DNA of 64,000 nucleotides from Monomorium pharaonis (Eukaryota; Arthropoda; Insecta; Hymenoptera; Formicidae): NCBI RefSeq assembly GCF_013373865.1, contig NC_050473.1, positions 11,357,710 through 11,421,709 on the forward strand, read 5' to 3'. The notes beneath the pieces are model-generated. The model was not told where the DNA came from. It did no database searches and worked only from the letters and a program-made list of their open reading frames with translations. The translations under genes were made by a program, and so were the position numbers. Below, one piece after another: positions 1 through 12,230 of this stretch (within the stretch, counting starts at the first letter, position 1; the number at the start of each line of letters is the position of its first letter).

Positions 1-2735
1 TCATACCTCGCGCCCAAGATTTACGTGCGCAATCGTCTTTATTCCCTTCCTTTTTCTTTTTTTCTATTGTCCTCCCTTTCTTTATTATTCCTATTCCCTC
101 CCGCCAGCGAAGTTTGAATGGACTTCGTCCAATAGCCCGATCGCTACGCCCAGCCAGCACCGAGCTAATAAACTATAAATTCTTTCCGTTTCTGGTCGTG
201 ATATGCTGTTAAGTCGATTCTGTCGCGACTCTCACGACAATAAGGGAGTGTTTCCTTGGTCACCCGGAATGGAGATATAAATATTTCGAGTGCGAGGTAT
301 ATGTACGTTATTAAACTCACCCTGGTCTACGGCCGCCGATATTCCCTGCGAATAACCCGAGTGATTTATCTTTCTGTGCTAAATGTGTTCTTTATGTAAG
401 TGAATGATATGCCAGGGGGCTTTTCGAGGGAGATAGCTATTTTAATTGGCAATAAAACGGAAAAGTAATTTTCCAAGCGCTCGTTACCATTATTACACAT
501 TCCGCGAAATCTATCGCGTTTTCTGTTGGTTAGTCGATTAAATCGCCTTAGCGATCATAATGCGGAAAATTGGTCGGAACGCGACGGTGCGAGGTGCCGA
601 ATCGTTCCAAACAGATTTTAATGCAATTGTTTGCCCAGTATAAGCGACGCCGGAAGAAAATAAGCCGACGTCTTTAGCGAAAGTCACGTAGGCAGGCTTA
701 CGGTGCAAACAGCTTCCCAACGGTTGGTTCTATTAAATTAATGCTGCAAAATCGCCGTGTTTTCCCTTAACACGGCTGACTGACGCGCACGCCGTGTAGC
801 TTTAACACGATGAGATGCAAATTATCGAACGGATTTTAAAATGCATTTGATAGCAAGCTCAGTATCCGTAAGAAGAAACAAAGTCGGGATAGTCGAATGC
901 TCGAGGGCGAAATATTGGATTCGTAAAATAAAGAATTAATTAATCAATTCATCCGTTACCGTTCAGCAAGCTCTTTCTATAACAACTTTTCTTCTTTACT
1001 AACATTTTAAACGAGAGTAGAAAAAAGCCTTTTAAATCTTTTACAACACATCGCGTATTAGAAAAGAAAGAGAGAGAGAGACAAAATGTTTCATCGCGAT
1101 CTTGGTACAATTTTCATCAATTATATATATACGCAATAACACAGTCCCTAGACTTTGTCTGTAGCCCGCTGTATCATATAAAGCGAAAACGTAAACTTTG
1201 CAAAGGGTGAGGTTCCTTGGAGAGCCAACGTTCCGTGTGAAACACGCTGGTCTTTAATAAATAATTCTTTCATCAAGGTATTTCGCGCTACTTCGTTTCG
1301 TACGATACGGCCGCGAAGAACGGCGCTTTCCCTCTTTCCCTTTTTCTCTCTTCCTCCCTCTTTTTCTACAGCGAATTCAGAAAGATACGAAAAATGCTAG
1401 CTGTTTCTCTCTCTCTCTGTCTCTCTCCCTCCCTTCCTCCCTCTCTCAACATAAGAACATCTAATTCCGGCCTCGTCCGCTTCAGCCTCGCTGCACCAAT
1501 TACTTGCGCCCATCGCCTCCGAATTTGCTCGCCTTTGCCGAAGGGCATCCGAGCGGCCCCGGCCATCAAAGAAGGCACTCTCCGGTGTAATCTAAGCGGC
1601 GCAATTCTGCGCAATTATCGTGAGCCACGCGCGGGAACAAAGTACGAAATCGTATTTCAGCCTTCAGACCAATGTGGTGCACGTTGATAACGCCCCACGT
1701 ACCGTCCCTATCCCGCGCAGACACATGTATTTAAGCTTATACAGCGATTTCCTCTACGTCTCCCCGGATGCTGCGGCGGTATACGTGTGCACCACACGTA
1801 CGTACTTATGTGTAGCTATATATGTATGGCTCGCTTCCCTGCGCGCGCTTCAGCGTGGCACGACGACACGCAACGAGTGTGAGCACGACATCGATCCTGA
1901 GAGAACGTTTCGAATTTCAGAGGGTAGCTCTCGGTGATTAAATTGAAGGTTTCCATCGATCGCACGCTTTAATGCTCATTTTGTAAACTTCCGAGAAAAG
2001 AGAAATGCTTTTGATATATGAGCCATTAATATCGAAAACATTTCTGAGCTTCTTGAAATGTATTCATTTATGATATAAAACGTGTTTCATAAATTTGTAA
2101 GTTTTACATATATTTATTCATAAATTAAGATATTGTTTTATTATCATTATTTTATATTATAAAATTTGATTTTCTTTCTACAAAGTAACATTTGCTTAAT
2201 TCTTTTAAATTAACCAATACAATTTATACATTTATGTAGATTATAATTTATAGTTTATAATTTATTTAATAAGAACTTTTCATTAAATAATATTTCAGTT
2301 AGATTAAAATAATATGTTATAATAATGCCGTGTCTAGCATATTGTTGAATCCGTCTTCTCGAGGGGTCATCACCCTTATCTTTCATAGACAGCATTTCCG
2401 TCGAACTGAGCGCCCTTCCTTAAGTACATAATCGCGGAAATGGCGAATTATACGTTATATTAATACAGTTAATAACTTTGTTCCTTTCATATTAGTTTCA
2501 ATGTAATATATCTACATTGTTATAAGATTCGAGGGACTTTGAAAGATGGTAGATAATGTTCCATGCTCTCTCCTGTGGAAGAGAGAAACATGAATGGCTT
2601 TCGATTAAGTTATCAGTATTTAACCATTGATATTCTATATCTCGGCAAGCAGATTGTTACGTTAACAAGTAGTGCTAAGATCTTAACTGCCATGACTGAT
2701 TGAATCTTCCTCGATGCTTCTATCTCCTTCCCCCG

Positions 2736-2736
2736 T

Positions 2737-2774
<38 letters not shown>

Positions 2775-2800
2775 CGCTCTCGCTCTCGCTCGCCCGCTCG
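2736..2800. repeat. Compound (CT)n(CG)n microsatellite
   Basis: A CT run passes directly into a CG run and then CTCG units. It creates false Arg/Glu-rich frames on the minus strand. Confidence 0.9.
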
Positions 2801-4086
2801 TTCCTCTCAGCGACCGATAATGGACTTTTAATGCGTTCGATTTGTGAGTCGCCGTAGTAGGATCCCATCTCGTTCTTCTCGAGGCATAATTTCCATAAAA
2901 TTTCCGGCTCCCCGTGTCGTACGTCGACGTGGAGGACAGAAAGGAAGAACGACGACCAGGTGGATTTTTCCGCCGTACGGGATATCGATGGTTAAATGTC
3001 AATAATTCGGAGATACGCGGAGGACTCCGGCGTATTTTAGAAAGAAAAAAAAACAGAGGAAAGAGTCTAGGTACACGAATTCCAGGCGCAATTACATGAG
3101 CAATGTTTGTGCCGAAAATTACATCTTTTCTTGCGTTTGCGTACCAAATTGCTACACATGGAATGGAGATAAAATAAAGCTGGTTTTATATATACGCAAG
3201 ACGTGCAGACTTTTATTTTTTACAACAAAAACCACTCTATTATGCTACTGACAGTCTAAAACTTTACTTAACATTTTTTTTACCCCGGTTGCCGTATTTA
3301 TGCTGCTTACAGGATGGTTCGCAATAATAATCCATCCTTATAATTGTGTTAAGTAAAATGATTTCTAATTTTTGTTCGGTACATGTGATATCAAAATTTA
3401 AGATAATGAGAATTGGCATCTGCATCTTTTGTTTCCATTCGCAACGCACGCATTATTAATTACGTAAATGTCGTAAATGATATGCTTCTTTGTGTTCGGG
3501 AAAATTATATAGCTATATATAAATTTGTCTCTGCCTCTGTTCAACTGTGAATCTATTCAGTGTGTTGATCCAGCAATGCCCGAAGCTGCGAGTTATCACA
3601 CGGATTGCGCACTACGTTCATTCGTGTATTCTATCGAGTTATGTCTCGGTAAATATCGATCGAGCCGGCAGCGCCAATAGTACCATGGTGTCTCTTTGTC
3701 CCCATTGAACCGTGGTAACTTTGGCGTATTTCCGAATAGAAATCGGACAGGAATTCACCGCTGGTATAGCAGTAGCGTCGGCGCGGCTCGACGCATTGAA
3801 AAATGCAAAAACTCGTCAAACTTACACGTATCAATGTTCATTTGGGTTAACCGGAATTTTCCCCGAGTTTTATATTCTCTTTTCTATCTGACGAGAGTAT
3901 ACCACTCCGGTCCCTTTAAAGGCGTAAGCTTTCGTTTCTCGAAGCAAACGTATTGAACAGTTTCACAAAAAATGCTGCATTTTATTTCAATCTTTCGTTC
4001 GTCTATGTTAACTGACAATAATAATGATAAATGAATTATCTTGTCATCAAAGATTATGGCGCTGTTTCCTGTCTCATTCTTTCTCA

Positions 4087-4090
<4 letters not shown>

Positions 4091-4175
<85 letters not shown>
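4091..4175. repeat. Long (CT)n microsatellite, about 85 bp
   Basis: An almost uninterrupted CT dinucleotide run. The Leu-Ser and Glu-Arg frames on either strand are artefacts of it. Confidence 0.95.
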
Positions 4176-7100
4176 GTATCCGCGAGCGATAAAATTAGCA
4201 TGAACTCACGTACGCTTACGTAGGTACCTGCAGTTAAAGATTAACGGGCCATGAATGAATACGAGAAATGGAGCGTGAATGGGAACGTTTGGAACGTTTC
4301 TGGCGCGTTTTCAAGGTACACCCGCGTCTGGACCGGCGCGGCGGCGCCGTGGAAAACGCATCGTATAATGAGACGATAACGATTATGCACTACGACGCGA
4401 AACGGTGGAATAGGAACCTCGCCGAGTGTTCTGTTAAGGCGCGACGTTTCTCATTATCGTGAGCTTTAACGCGACGCTCTCCCTCCCCCCTCCCCCTCCC
4501 CACGTCCGCTCGCGCAAAACCGATAAATAATAAAGTAAACGCTCGGTATTTAACATCATCATAGAAACGAGTGCGGAGCATCGCGTACCGCTTATCCTTC
4601 CGCGCCCCGTTACACGGAGCCTGTGTGAAAAATTATGTAACTCCGCACGCAGATATTTTTTAGACGTCGTACAGCTGCATAAAAAAAAAAGAAAAGAAGA
4701 AAAAAGTAACGATGTATAACGTAAGATGAGGATGTAATTTGTTATTACCCAAATTAGCTTGCGAGAGGAGGCCGCGCGATAGCGTGCAACGTAAAGCATG
4801 CAAAAATCACTGATCACCGCCTGTCTTGACGTGATCCAATTTTCGCGTCACGCGAGACGGCTATTACGCGAAACGACTCCTTTCAATTAATTTCCATAGA
4901 TGAAGTTGTGTATCGCGCGCGCGTGCACCGGAATCGAGACACCTAAGCATGCAGATAGCAGTGCACGACCGCATTCCCGACAATCCCGCGCAATCGATCG
5001 TCGATCGCCGGCGCGTTATTCACGGGCGTGATTCACTTACCGCACCTCGGCGAACTACACTTAACACGCATCATCCCGTCTATAATCCGCTATAATGCGA
5101 GGGTGCGGTCCGCGGGGAGGGGGGGGGGGGGGAGGCGAGCGACGACGCGGATGAACTGGGCGGGTTACTCCGTAGATGGCTGCGGGACAGGACGTGAAAG
5201 CGCCGGGGGGGTTGTCTCTCCGCTTTAATAAGACGCGCACCACCCACGTTGAACGGTACCGAACTTTGGATCGACTTTGATTAGAGCATCCTGCTAATGA
5301 CAGGGGGTTCGAGCGGCGTTTAATCTAATATTCGTAACTGTCCGGGCCAGTTCGTCGGGAACGGAATATCACTCCCCGCCTGTCTCCTCCCCCCCCTCTA
5401 TACTCCCTCTCGCCTCCCTGCGGGAATCCTCTCCGAGAAAGAGAGAGAGAGAACGTTCGCCGAATCTATTCGCGATCGTGTCCCGCGCTGATCCTCGATG
5501 CCCTTTCACCTCATCTCCCGCCGACAGACAGGATATTAGAAACGTTCCGACGCGCTTCGATCCCCTCCGCGAGCTATCGCTTAGCGATACGGAGGGTTGA
5601 TAGCGAGACCCGTTTCTTCCGAGACGCACGTTGACGTGGTTTCACGTTCACATTACGCCTTTGATTTTTATGTAATTCTTACAGCTATCTTATCATCTAG
5701 TCGCGGTCAAACGTGAAATTTATACCAAACGTCAACTCGTTTCTCAATCATCAGCGATGGTTGGTAGAATTTAGAATCAGCTGAGATTAACGTAACTATT
5801 TACCCGAAATCGTCGGAGGAATCGCAGGGAATTGCCACATTTGTAAATCAAAAGCTTGTAAACGTGCCGCAAACGTGTCGCTTTAGCGCAGAGTAAGGCG
5901 GATGTACGCACTTACCATGGGAATTCGAATCGATCGTGATGAGAGTCTAGAATTCTCTCGCTGGAAACTCAAGCTCACCTGCTGCAAGCTCGTTTTGCGA
6001 TAGTGGCTCGTGAACGGATCGTGTGAACTAGCAACGTATCCGCTGACTGTAACAGTTATCCAAAATGCACGAACGGGGCAGATCACTCGACGATTAAATT
6101 TTATTTTTATCTCCGCCGCGGGATTACGAACTATTAAGTTTAACTATTAACCGAAAATACAAATCAATCCTTTAAAAATCCTTGCAATGTGAAATAAAAA
6201 TGGTTGCAAATTAACTTCTAAAATAAATTTCTTTTGATATATTAACAAATTGAATAAAACTATTGTCTCCAAGCAGATAGCATTATTTTCAACTTAATAA
6301 CCCAAGTTTTCGGATGCGTACACAATATCTTTTGTATACTTTAAAATATATTAGCTTATGATTTTTGATTATTAATAAATTTGAATATTAATTTATATCT
6401 TTTTCGAAACTATACTTTAAGATACTTTTAAGAATATTTTGTCGAAATTGTGTGGTGAAAATTTCATTGTTGTGAAGTAAATACTTTTTTCAAATATTCG
6501 CAATATTTATGCAGGATTTATAAAATAAATAAAGATTTGCCTAAGGAAAGAGATAGTCAAATTTATGATAATACCGCGGAGACGCCTCTATCAATATAGT
6601 ACTAATAACGAAAAATATCAAGAGCTATACTGCCATCGAAATAAAATTTTATGAGCGGTTTTATATCGGGACGTTATTGACTCGGGTATAAGAATAGGGA
6701 CGAGCATGATTTTACGATACGAGTTCTTCCTATTAGCTGCCTTTATTTCACTTCGTACAAGTCGTCTTTGTCGGGCGCATTTTATGTACACAAACTGTAA
6801 ATCTTTATCGGTACACAAAGATCGACAATCAAGTCTCACGGGCATAAAACACGTACATAACATGTGCTATAGAAAAAGTTCGTCCAAATTGTATCTTCAC
6901 CCTCATTCGCGCGAGATCATTGCACATTCGAACTTTACGAGAAAGCGTAATTTAAATAATGAACGAACTCGTAATGATTTTTACCTGAGATTTGATTATA
7001 AAAGTACTATCTTCTCGCATAAAATTCTATACGTGCGGAGAATTTTATAATTTTTAAAATTATCTAGAAAAAAATGTTTATAATAAGAACGAGAATGTTT

Positions 7101-7988
7101 ATAATAAAAACAGAACACTGACGCTTTGAGGCTAACAAGGAAACATTTCTTCGTATAATGTATAGCGAGTAGAATCCATTTCCAGCGTTATTTCGAATTG
7201 CGGCGAATATTTTTAAATGCCCCCTCCGGCCGTAGACACCTGCAATCATGGGGAGGGGAAACAGGATCAAAGGACTCGTACTGAATTTCAGAACGACCGG
7301 GTGAGCACCCTCGGGCCGCGTAATCCGTTGGGTCCTTTACACATCGGCCACCAGGAAGTCATTTCCCGCGCGAGCGTCATCTTAATTGGTGAAAGCTTTG
7401 AGAGAAAGAGAACAGGAGAGAGAGAGAGAGAGAAAGGGCGAAAAAACGCGCATTGAGCGGCAAGCGAGGATCGGGAGAGACTGGCTTTGGTAGGTGAAAG
7501 CGATCCTGAAAAGAATCGTAGACTTGGACGATAAATTCATCCGCGTACCAACCCGCTTCGCCGCTTGTCTTCCACGGAAATGCGTATTCGCCGGTAATTA
7601 CATGAAATTCGTTCCCTTTGATCGCGGCCGAGATATTGCGTCCCTCCGCAAGAAAACCGCGTTAACGATTCTTCCCACACCCCCTCCCCTCTACCGCCCG
7701 TCGTCTCGTATTTGAGGTAAAGTAAGCAGCGTGGATGCGTTAATTGAGGAACTCGGACGGGCGCCTCGGGGAATTATGTCCCTTAGGCATCGTGACGGAG
7801 TGCTGGCCGTGCCAGTTCTCTCGCAAAAATAATTGCGAATGGGTGATAAAGCGACGGCGAGGCGCTTTGTAATTTTCGCGGGCTTTGAAAAGAAGAGCCG
7901 CGGAGCTGCGTTAATTGAGTTGAGATGGATAAGAAATAACGTGTGAAAAAGGGAGTAAAAAAATATAGCGAACCACAACCTAGACGCA

Positions 7989-7989
<1 letters not shown>

Positions 7990-8022
<33 letters not shown>

Positions 8023-8036
8023 TCCTCTCTTTCGCT
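7990..8036. repeat. (CT)n-rich microsatellite
   Basis: CT units with TTCT and CCTCT interruptions. Confidence 0.85.
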
Positions 8037-9755
8037 TTGAGCGTAACGTAATAAGACACTTAATGCTCGTGCAAGAATTTTAAGTGAATCGCCCGCCCGC
8101 GCGGATGCAGTTAGGAGAAAAATACGTGTCTCCCTTACAAAAGTCCACGGGTAATTGTGAACATTAACCCTGATATTACAGTTTATAATTGATTCTATAT
8201 CTCTTATTGTTTCTTCTTTTTTTTTTTCTTTATTCGCTATTGTCCTCTATCTTTAGCGAAGTCAAATGTGCTGCAATCCTTTGAGTTTAAATTTAATTTG
8301 AAAAAAAATTGTTCCTTTTAATTAAAATTTGATCCTGCAACCTCTGCAAAACACATTTACTCATAATTGCGCTTATGTTATCGGTAAATATCACATAATA
8401 TTTTTAGATAATGCCTCATCAGTCAGAATCGGAAAGTTAATCACGTTGCTCCGATAATTTCTCTAATCGAATATGTAATACGCATCGCTCGACAGCGTAA
8501 TTCACGCTCATTAATTCTGTATATACTCATCAATCGCGCAAACCCATCGATGTCGATATTTGATGAAAATCAGATTCGTACGCAATTAGAGAATTGCACG
8601 CAACCGTCGCAACGGGGAGGGCCAACGTAAACTTATCCAGCCCCTGATGTATAGGTAACTTATCGATTATCCATCTGTCCTGCATGTTGAGTACACTTTG
8701 AATTATTTAAGTACCGTGTCGACATTGTAATAGCAATCGTGTCACATAGAGCTCGCTAAAAATGTCTGGCGGGATTGCTAGGTCGATCCTAAAATAATCG
8801 GAAGCAATGCAAATTTACTACGCGTTCTACATTCGTGAAAAGTGAGATATCTTTTTTCAACCAATTAGGACAGTGATTTTGAAAGACACGCTCGAGGCTA
8901 AAGTTGATTGAGCACATGGATATTAATAAATTAAGTCTGAAATGTGAAAATGAATGAAACGCTCGATATTTATAAGTCTCGTTCGTAATTTCGTAATGTT
9001 TATGAGCGTCAGTCCGGTTGAAGTCCACCAAGCCAGTAATTTTTATGCGACTGCATGTTCAATCCGTATAAAACTGCCAGGCCGTTGTCATCCGCTGCAT
9101 ATGCAGATGCATTCAGCGGACCATTATTAATACAAACGTATAGCACATTCCCTCGTATAATTTCTGTTAAATTATTGTCAAGCTGTGTTTATTGTTGTTT
9201 TTATTAAAAATTGTCCAATAATTCAAAATATTATCTAGCGTGCCAAAAATTATATAAAGTTTATAACATGGAAAACTGGCTTTTTAAGATGAGATTTTTC
9301 AAAATTTATCGCTGTGTCGGATTATATTGAAGAAATTTATGTGAAGGCAATAGAATTGTAAAAAGAGAATCCCGGAATTTATTTGAACAGCTTTCGGAAC
9401 TCCTATGGAGAATGTTAAGATTGCGAAGATGACTCGAGTGCTTTCACGGAGTATTTATACGCGAATTTGTCAATTTAAGTACCGTTCGCGACCGCTGATG
9501 ACCGTGCACGAGTCCTCCAACATTCTCGCACGCGCGCGCGCGTGCCGTGATATTCGCCAAAATTCGAATTCTTTCCTCGAACGCACGCGGCACAGAGATG
9601 CACTTAAAGCTACCGGGGGAGAAACGCGGTATTTAAATTTCTCCACCATTGTACAAGGCTGTTTCACACATACCGCGTGTTAGAGTAAGCATGCTTCGTT
9701 ATCTCTCACGATTATTGCAAGGGGCAGACAAGGAGGCTCTCATATGACGCATACC

Positions 9756-9756
<1 letters not shown>

Positions 9757-9789
<33 letters not shown>
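9757..9789. repeat. (CTG)11 trinucleotide repeat
   Basis: Eleven CTG units, non-coding as far as can be seen. No long frame crosses it. Confidence 0.93.
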
Positions 9790-9793
<4 letters not shown>

Positions 9794-12046
9794 CGCGTGA
9801 CGATATTAACATTGCGCCTCGCGATATTATATTAATCTAGAGTATATATGCGCCGGCACATATACGGCCCCCATGGGACGGGAGACCATCGAGATAGTTC
9901 TGTGGAAACTCGTAAAAATTCTACGTGAACCTTTCCCGTTCTGCGTAACAACGCGATGCTCGAGACCGTTTGAAGTATACGATTACTCTTATACTACGCG
10001 ATAGCGATTTCGTATTCCCGGAATTTATGTCGTTCAAACGTGGAAATTCGATTCGCATGAAGGTTCGTAAATATCGGGATAATCGGCGGTCGAGAGTATA
10101 CCGACGGTTTATGTGCGAAATATTGTTGTATTTCACACACTAACGTTCTCGCGACTCGTTAAAGTACGCGAGCTGCAACATTTGCCCGTCGTTAATTACA
10201 TTCTCCCTGCACAATTGCTTTTACCGCAAGTAGATGCAGAGTAATGTAGCAGCTTCGTCACACCTAAGAAAATTAATTCGCAATTAGAAATTTTGATTTA
10301 ATGTTTACTCTTCATACGTCATTACTCCCTATAAGATATTTCATTAATTTTCTTCACATCGCGCTTTACAATACGCGTACGGATGAAATTTTTATTACGT
10401 TCCACCTAGCTCGTATATGCAATCGCTCGCACGCACATAGCAGCTTCCGTATATAAACTTTTATTTTTACGCGGCTCGAAACTGAACACAAAAGCGCGTA
10501 GGATATGTTGATTTCAGCAACGCTATTTCTCTCGCCGTTTTCTCTACCCTTTTTCGGGTCGTATTCAAATGAATATTGCAGTTTCGTAGGAGCGCGCGCT
10601 CGCATATAAAAGTGCGGGGACTTGTTTTGGAGTGGCCAATAAATTATATCTGATGTCATAAAAAAAACTTTCAGGCGCACACCGACGCGAACACTTGCAC
10701 CCCATTCTCTTATTCTTCCGAGCAATCAAGTTGATTGATACAGCGGGATTTACCACTTGCGCTAATCAGTACTTTATATGCGCGCGATAAAATATATACA
10801 TGTTCTATTTGTTATCTGAGCTTCAACAATTCAGTAAAACGAGAGAAGTTACAAGTATCAATTATTCTTATCGGTTCGAAGAATCAGGTTTCTAAATTGC
10901 TATGTTATTAACTTTTTCTTTTGTTTAAAATTAAAATAGCCCATATTCTTTATTGACGTTGCAAATAGCACTGCAAACATAAAGGTGACTCTGCTGGTTA
11001 TCGCGAAAATTGAAACAAACGCGGTTATCTCACTTCGTGTAACGAATGTCAGTTGTCGCCTGTCGGAGGTTCGCTTTTATCGATAAAAAGTGTCACGAGG
11101 AGCCGACAATTTACGACCAAGATTGGTATCGGCGAAACAAATGGTATAACGGCAGACTGATTCGCTAGAAAGATTCGCCATGAAGCCCGTAATCATCCAC
11201 ATTGCGCGAAATTCTAACTGACCTCATATAAAATTCAAAACTAACGTGAGAGACGATCCGTTTCAGCGAAGCTTGCTGAACGTCAACGTCTTCGATAACA
11301 GAGGGAAAAAATGTAATGGCGTTAGGGATTAATTTGCACAATAACGAAGTAATTTCCTTTCTTTATAATCTTTCGTATTATTTATCCCTTTTGTGCTAAT
11401 TGTAGAATTGTAATTAAAGATATTTACACATACATCCAATCTCTCTTGTATAACCTTTATATTTTTTTCAATACTTTATTTTAGCAATTTTCTTTTAATA
11501 TTCTTTTAATATCCATTTTTCCTTTTAGTATAGGATATATTTGTTTTATCAAAGAAACGAACGGCAAAAAAAAACCAAAAATTAAAGTTATTTCAAAGGT
11601 GAAATATAAACATAACTAAATCGTTATCGCTTTTCGTGTCCACTTAAGCATTGATTGATGTGATATATGCTGACATAACGGAACATTTCCCAATTTCGCA
11701 ATAACTGACATCGGAAATCAATTCTCGTGTTCAAAGTATGCTTACGCGAGATAACTGTTATTATGCAAATATCAAAACTGTTCTCGAGTGATGCAATACG
11801 GCTAATCAAAGTATCAAAATGTTTGAACTGATCGCTATGATATTCAAATATATAATTTGGTAACTTATACACCTGTGTTTAACATTGAAACGAAACACAT
11901 GTAAAAAAATATGCGTAAAAAGTATAAAACATTAAATATATTAATCAAATAAAATTTAATAAATAAGCATTTATTGCTATTGATATAATTCTAATTCGTT
12001 AAGAATACATATGTTTAATATAACATAAAGAATACAAATTTTTCAG

Positions 12047-12230
12047 ATTGAGGCTGTAATAAAGTATCTTGCGAAACCATCGCCGACGAAAAATTATTCG
12101 TCTCAGGTTGATTCCGTTTTATTTGAATTAGCTGGAATACCGTGCACCCAAGCATCTAAGAAACTTCAATCCTCTGTGTTAATAAAAGAAGCAGTAGAAA
12201 ATATGATGTCCTACGACCAAGTGCTTAAAA
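12047..12230 (+). CDS. ERICH6: FAM194/ERICH6-like exon 1 (first recognised)
   Basis: The acceptor follows a TTTTTCAG tract. The donor is GTACTA, which is weak, and it ends the exon in phase 1. The frame is open for 61 codons, with the stretch LFELAGIPCTQASKKLQSSV. Reading on past the donor meets a stop at 12248. Two adjacent ATGs near 12203-12208 could be a start if this is the true first coding exon. A tiny upstream exon (for example an ATG at 11180) cannot be excluded. Confidence 0.6.

Larger units (their letters stand above)
1..12046. other. Non-coding region upstream of the ERICH6-like gene
   Basis: No gene supported. It holds microsatellites (about 1406-1445, 2736-2800, 4091-4175, 7421-7435, 7990-8036, 9757-9789), a G run at 5117-5133, and AT-rich stretches at about 2000-2330, 6120-6560 and 11330-12046 that look like intron or spacer. 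The short open frames here are scattered on both strands without splice or homology support. Upstream exons of the ERICH6-like gene could lie at its right end. Confidence 0.6.

Noticed and set aside
6706..7050. 114-codon plus frame with a hydrophobic N-terminus (possible secreted peptide)
   Set aside because: Overlapped by a minus frame, no cleavage or cysteine pattern and no conservation known. Treated as chance.
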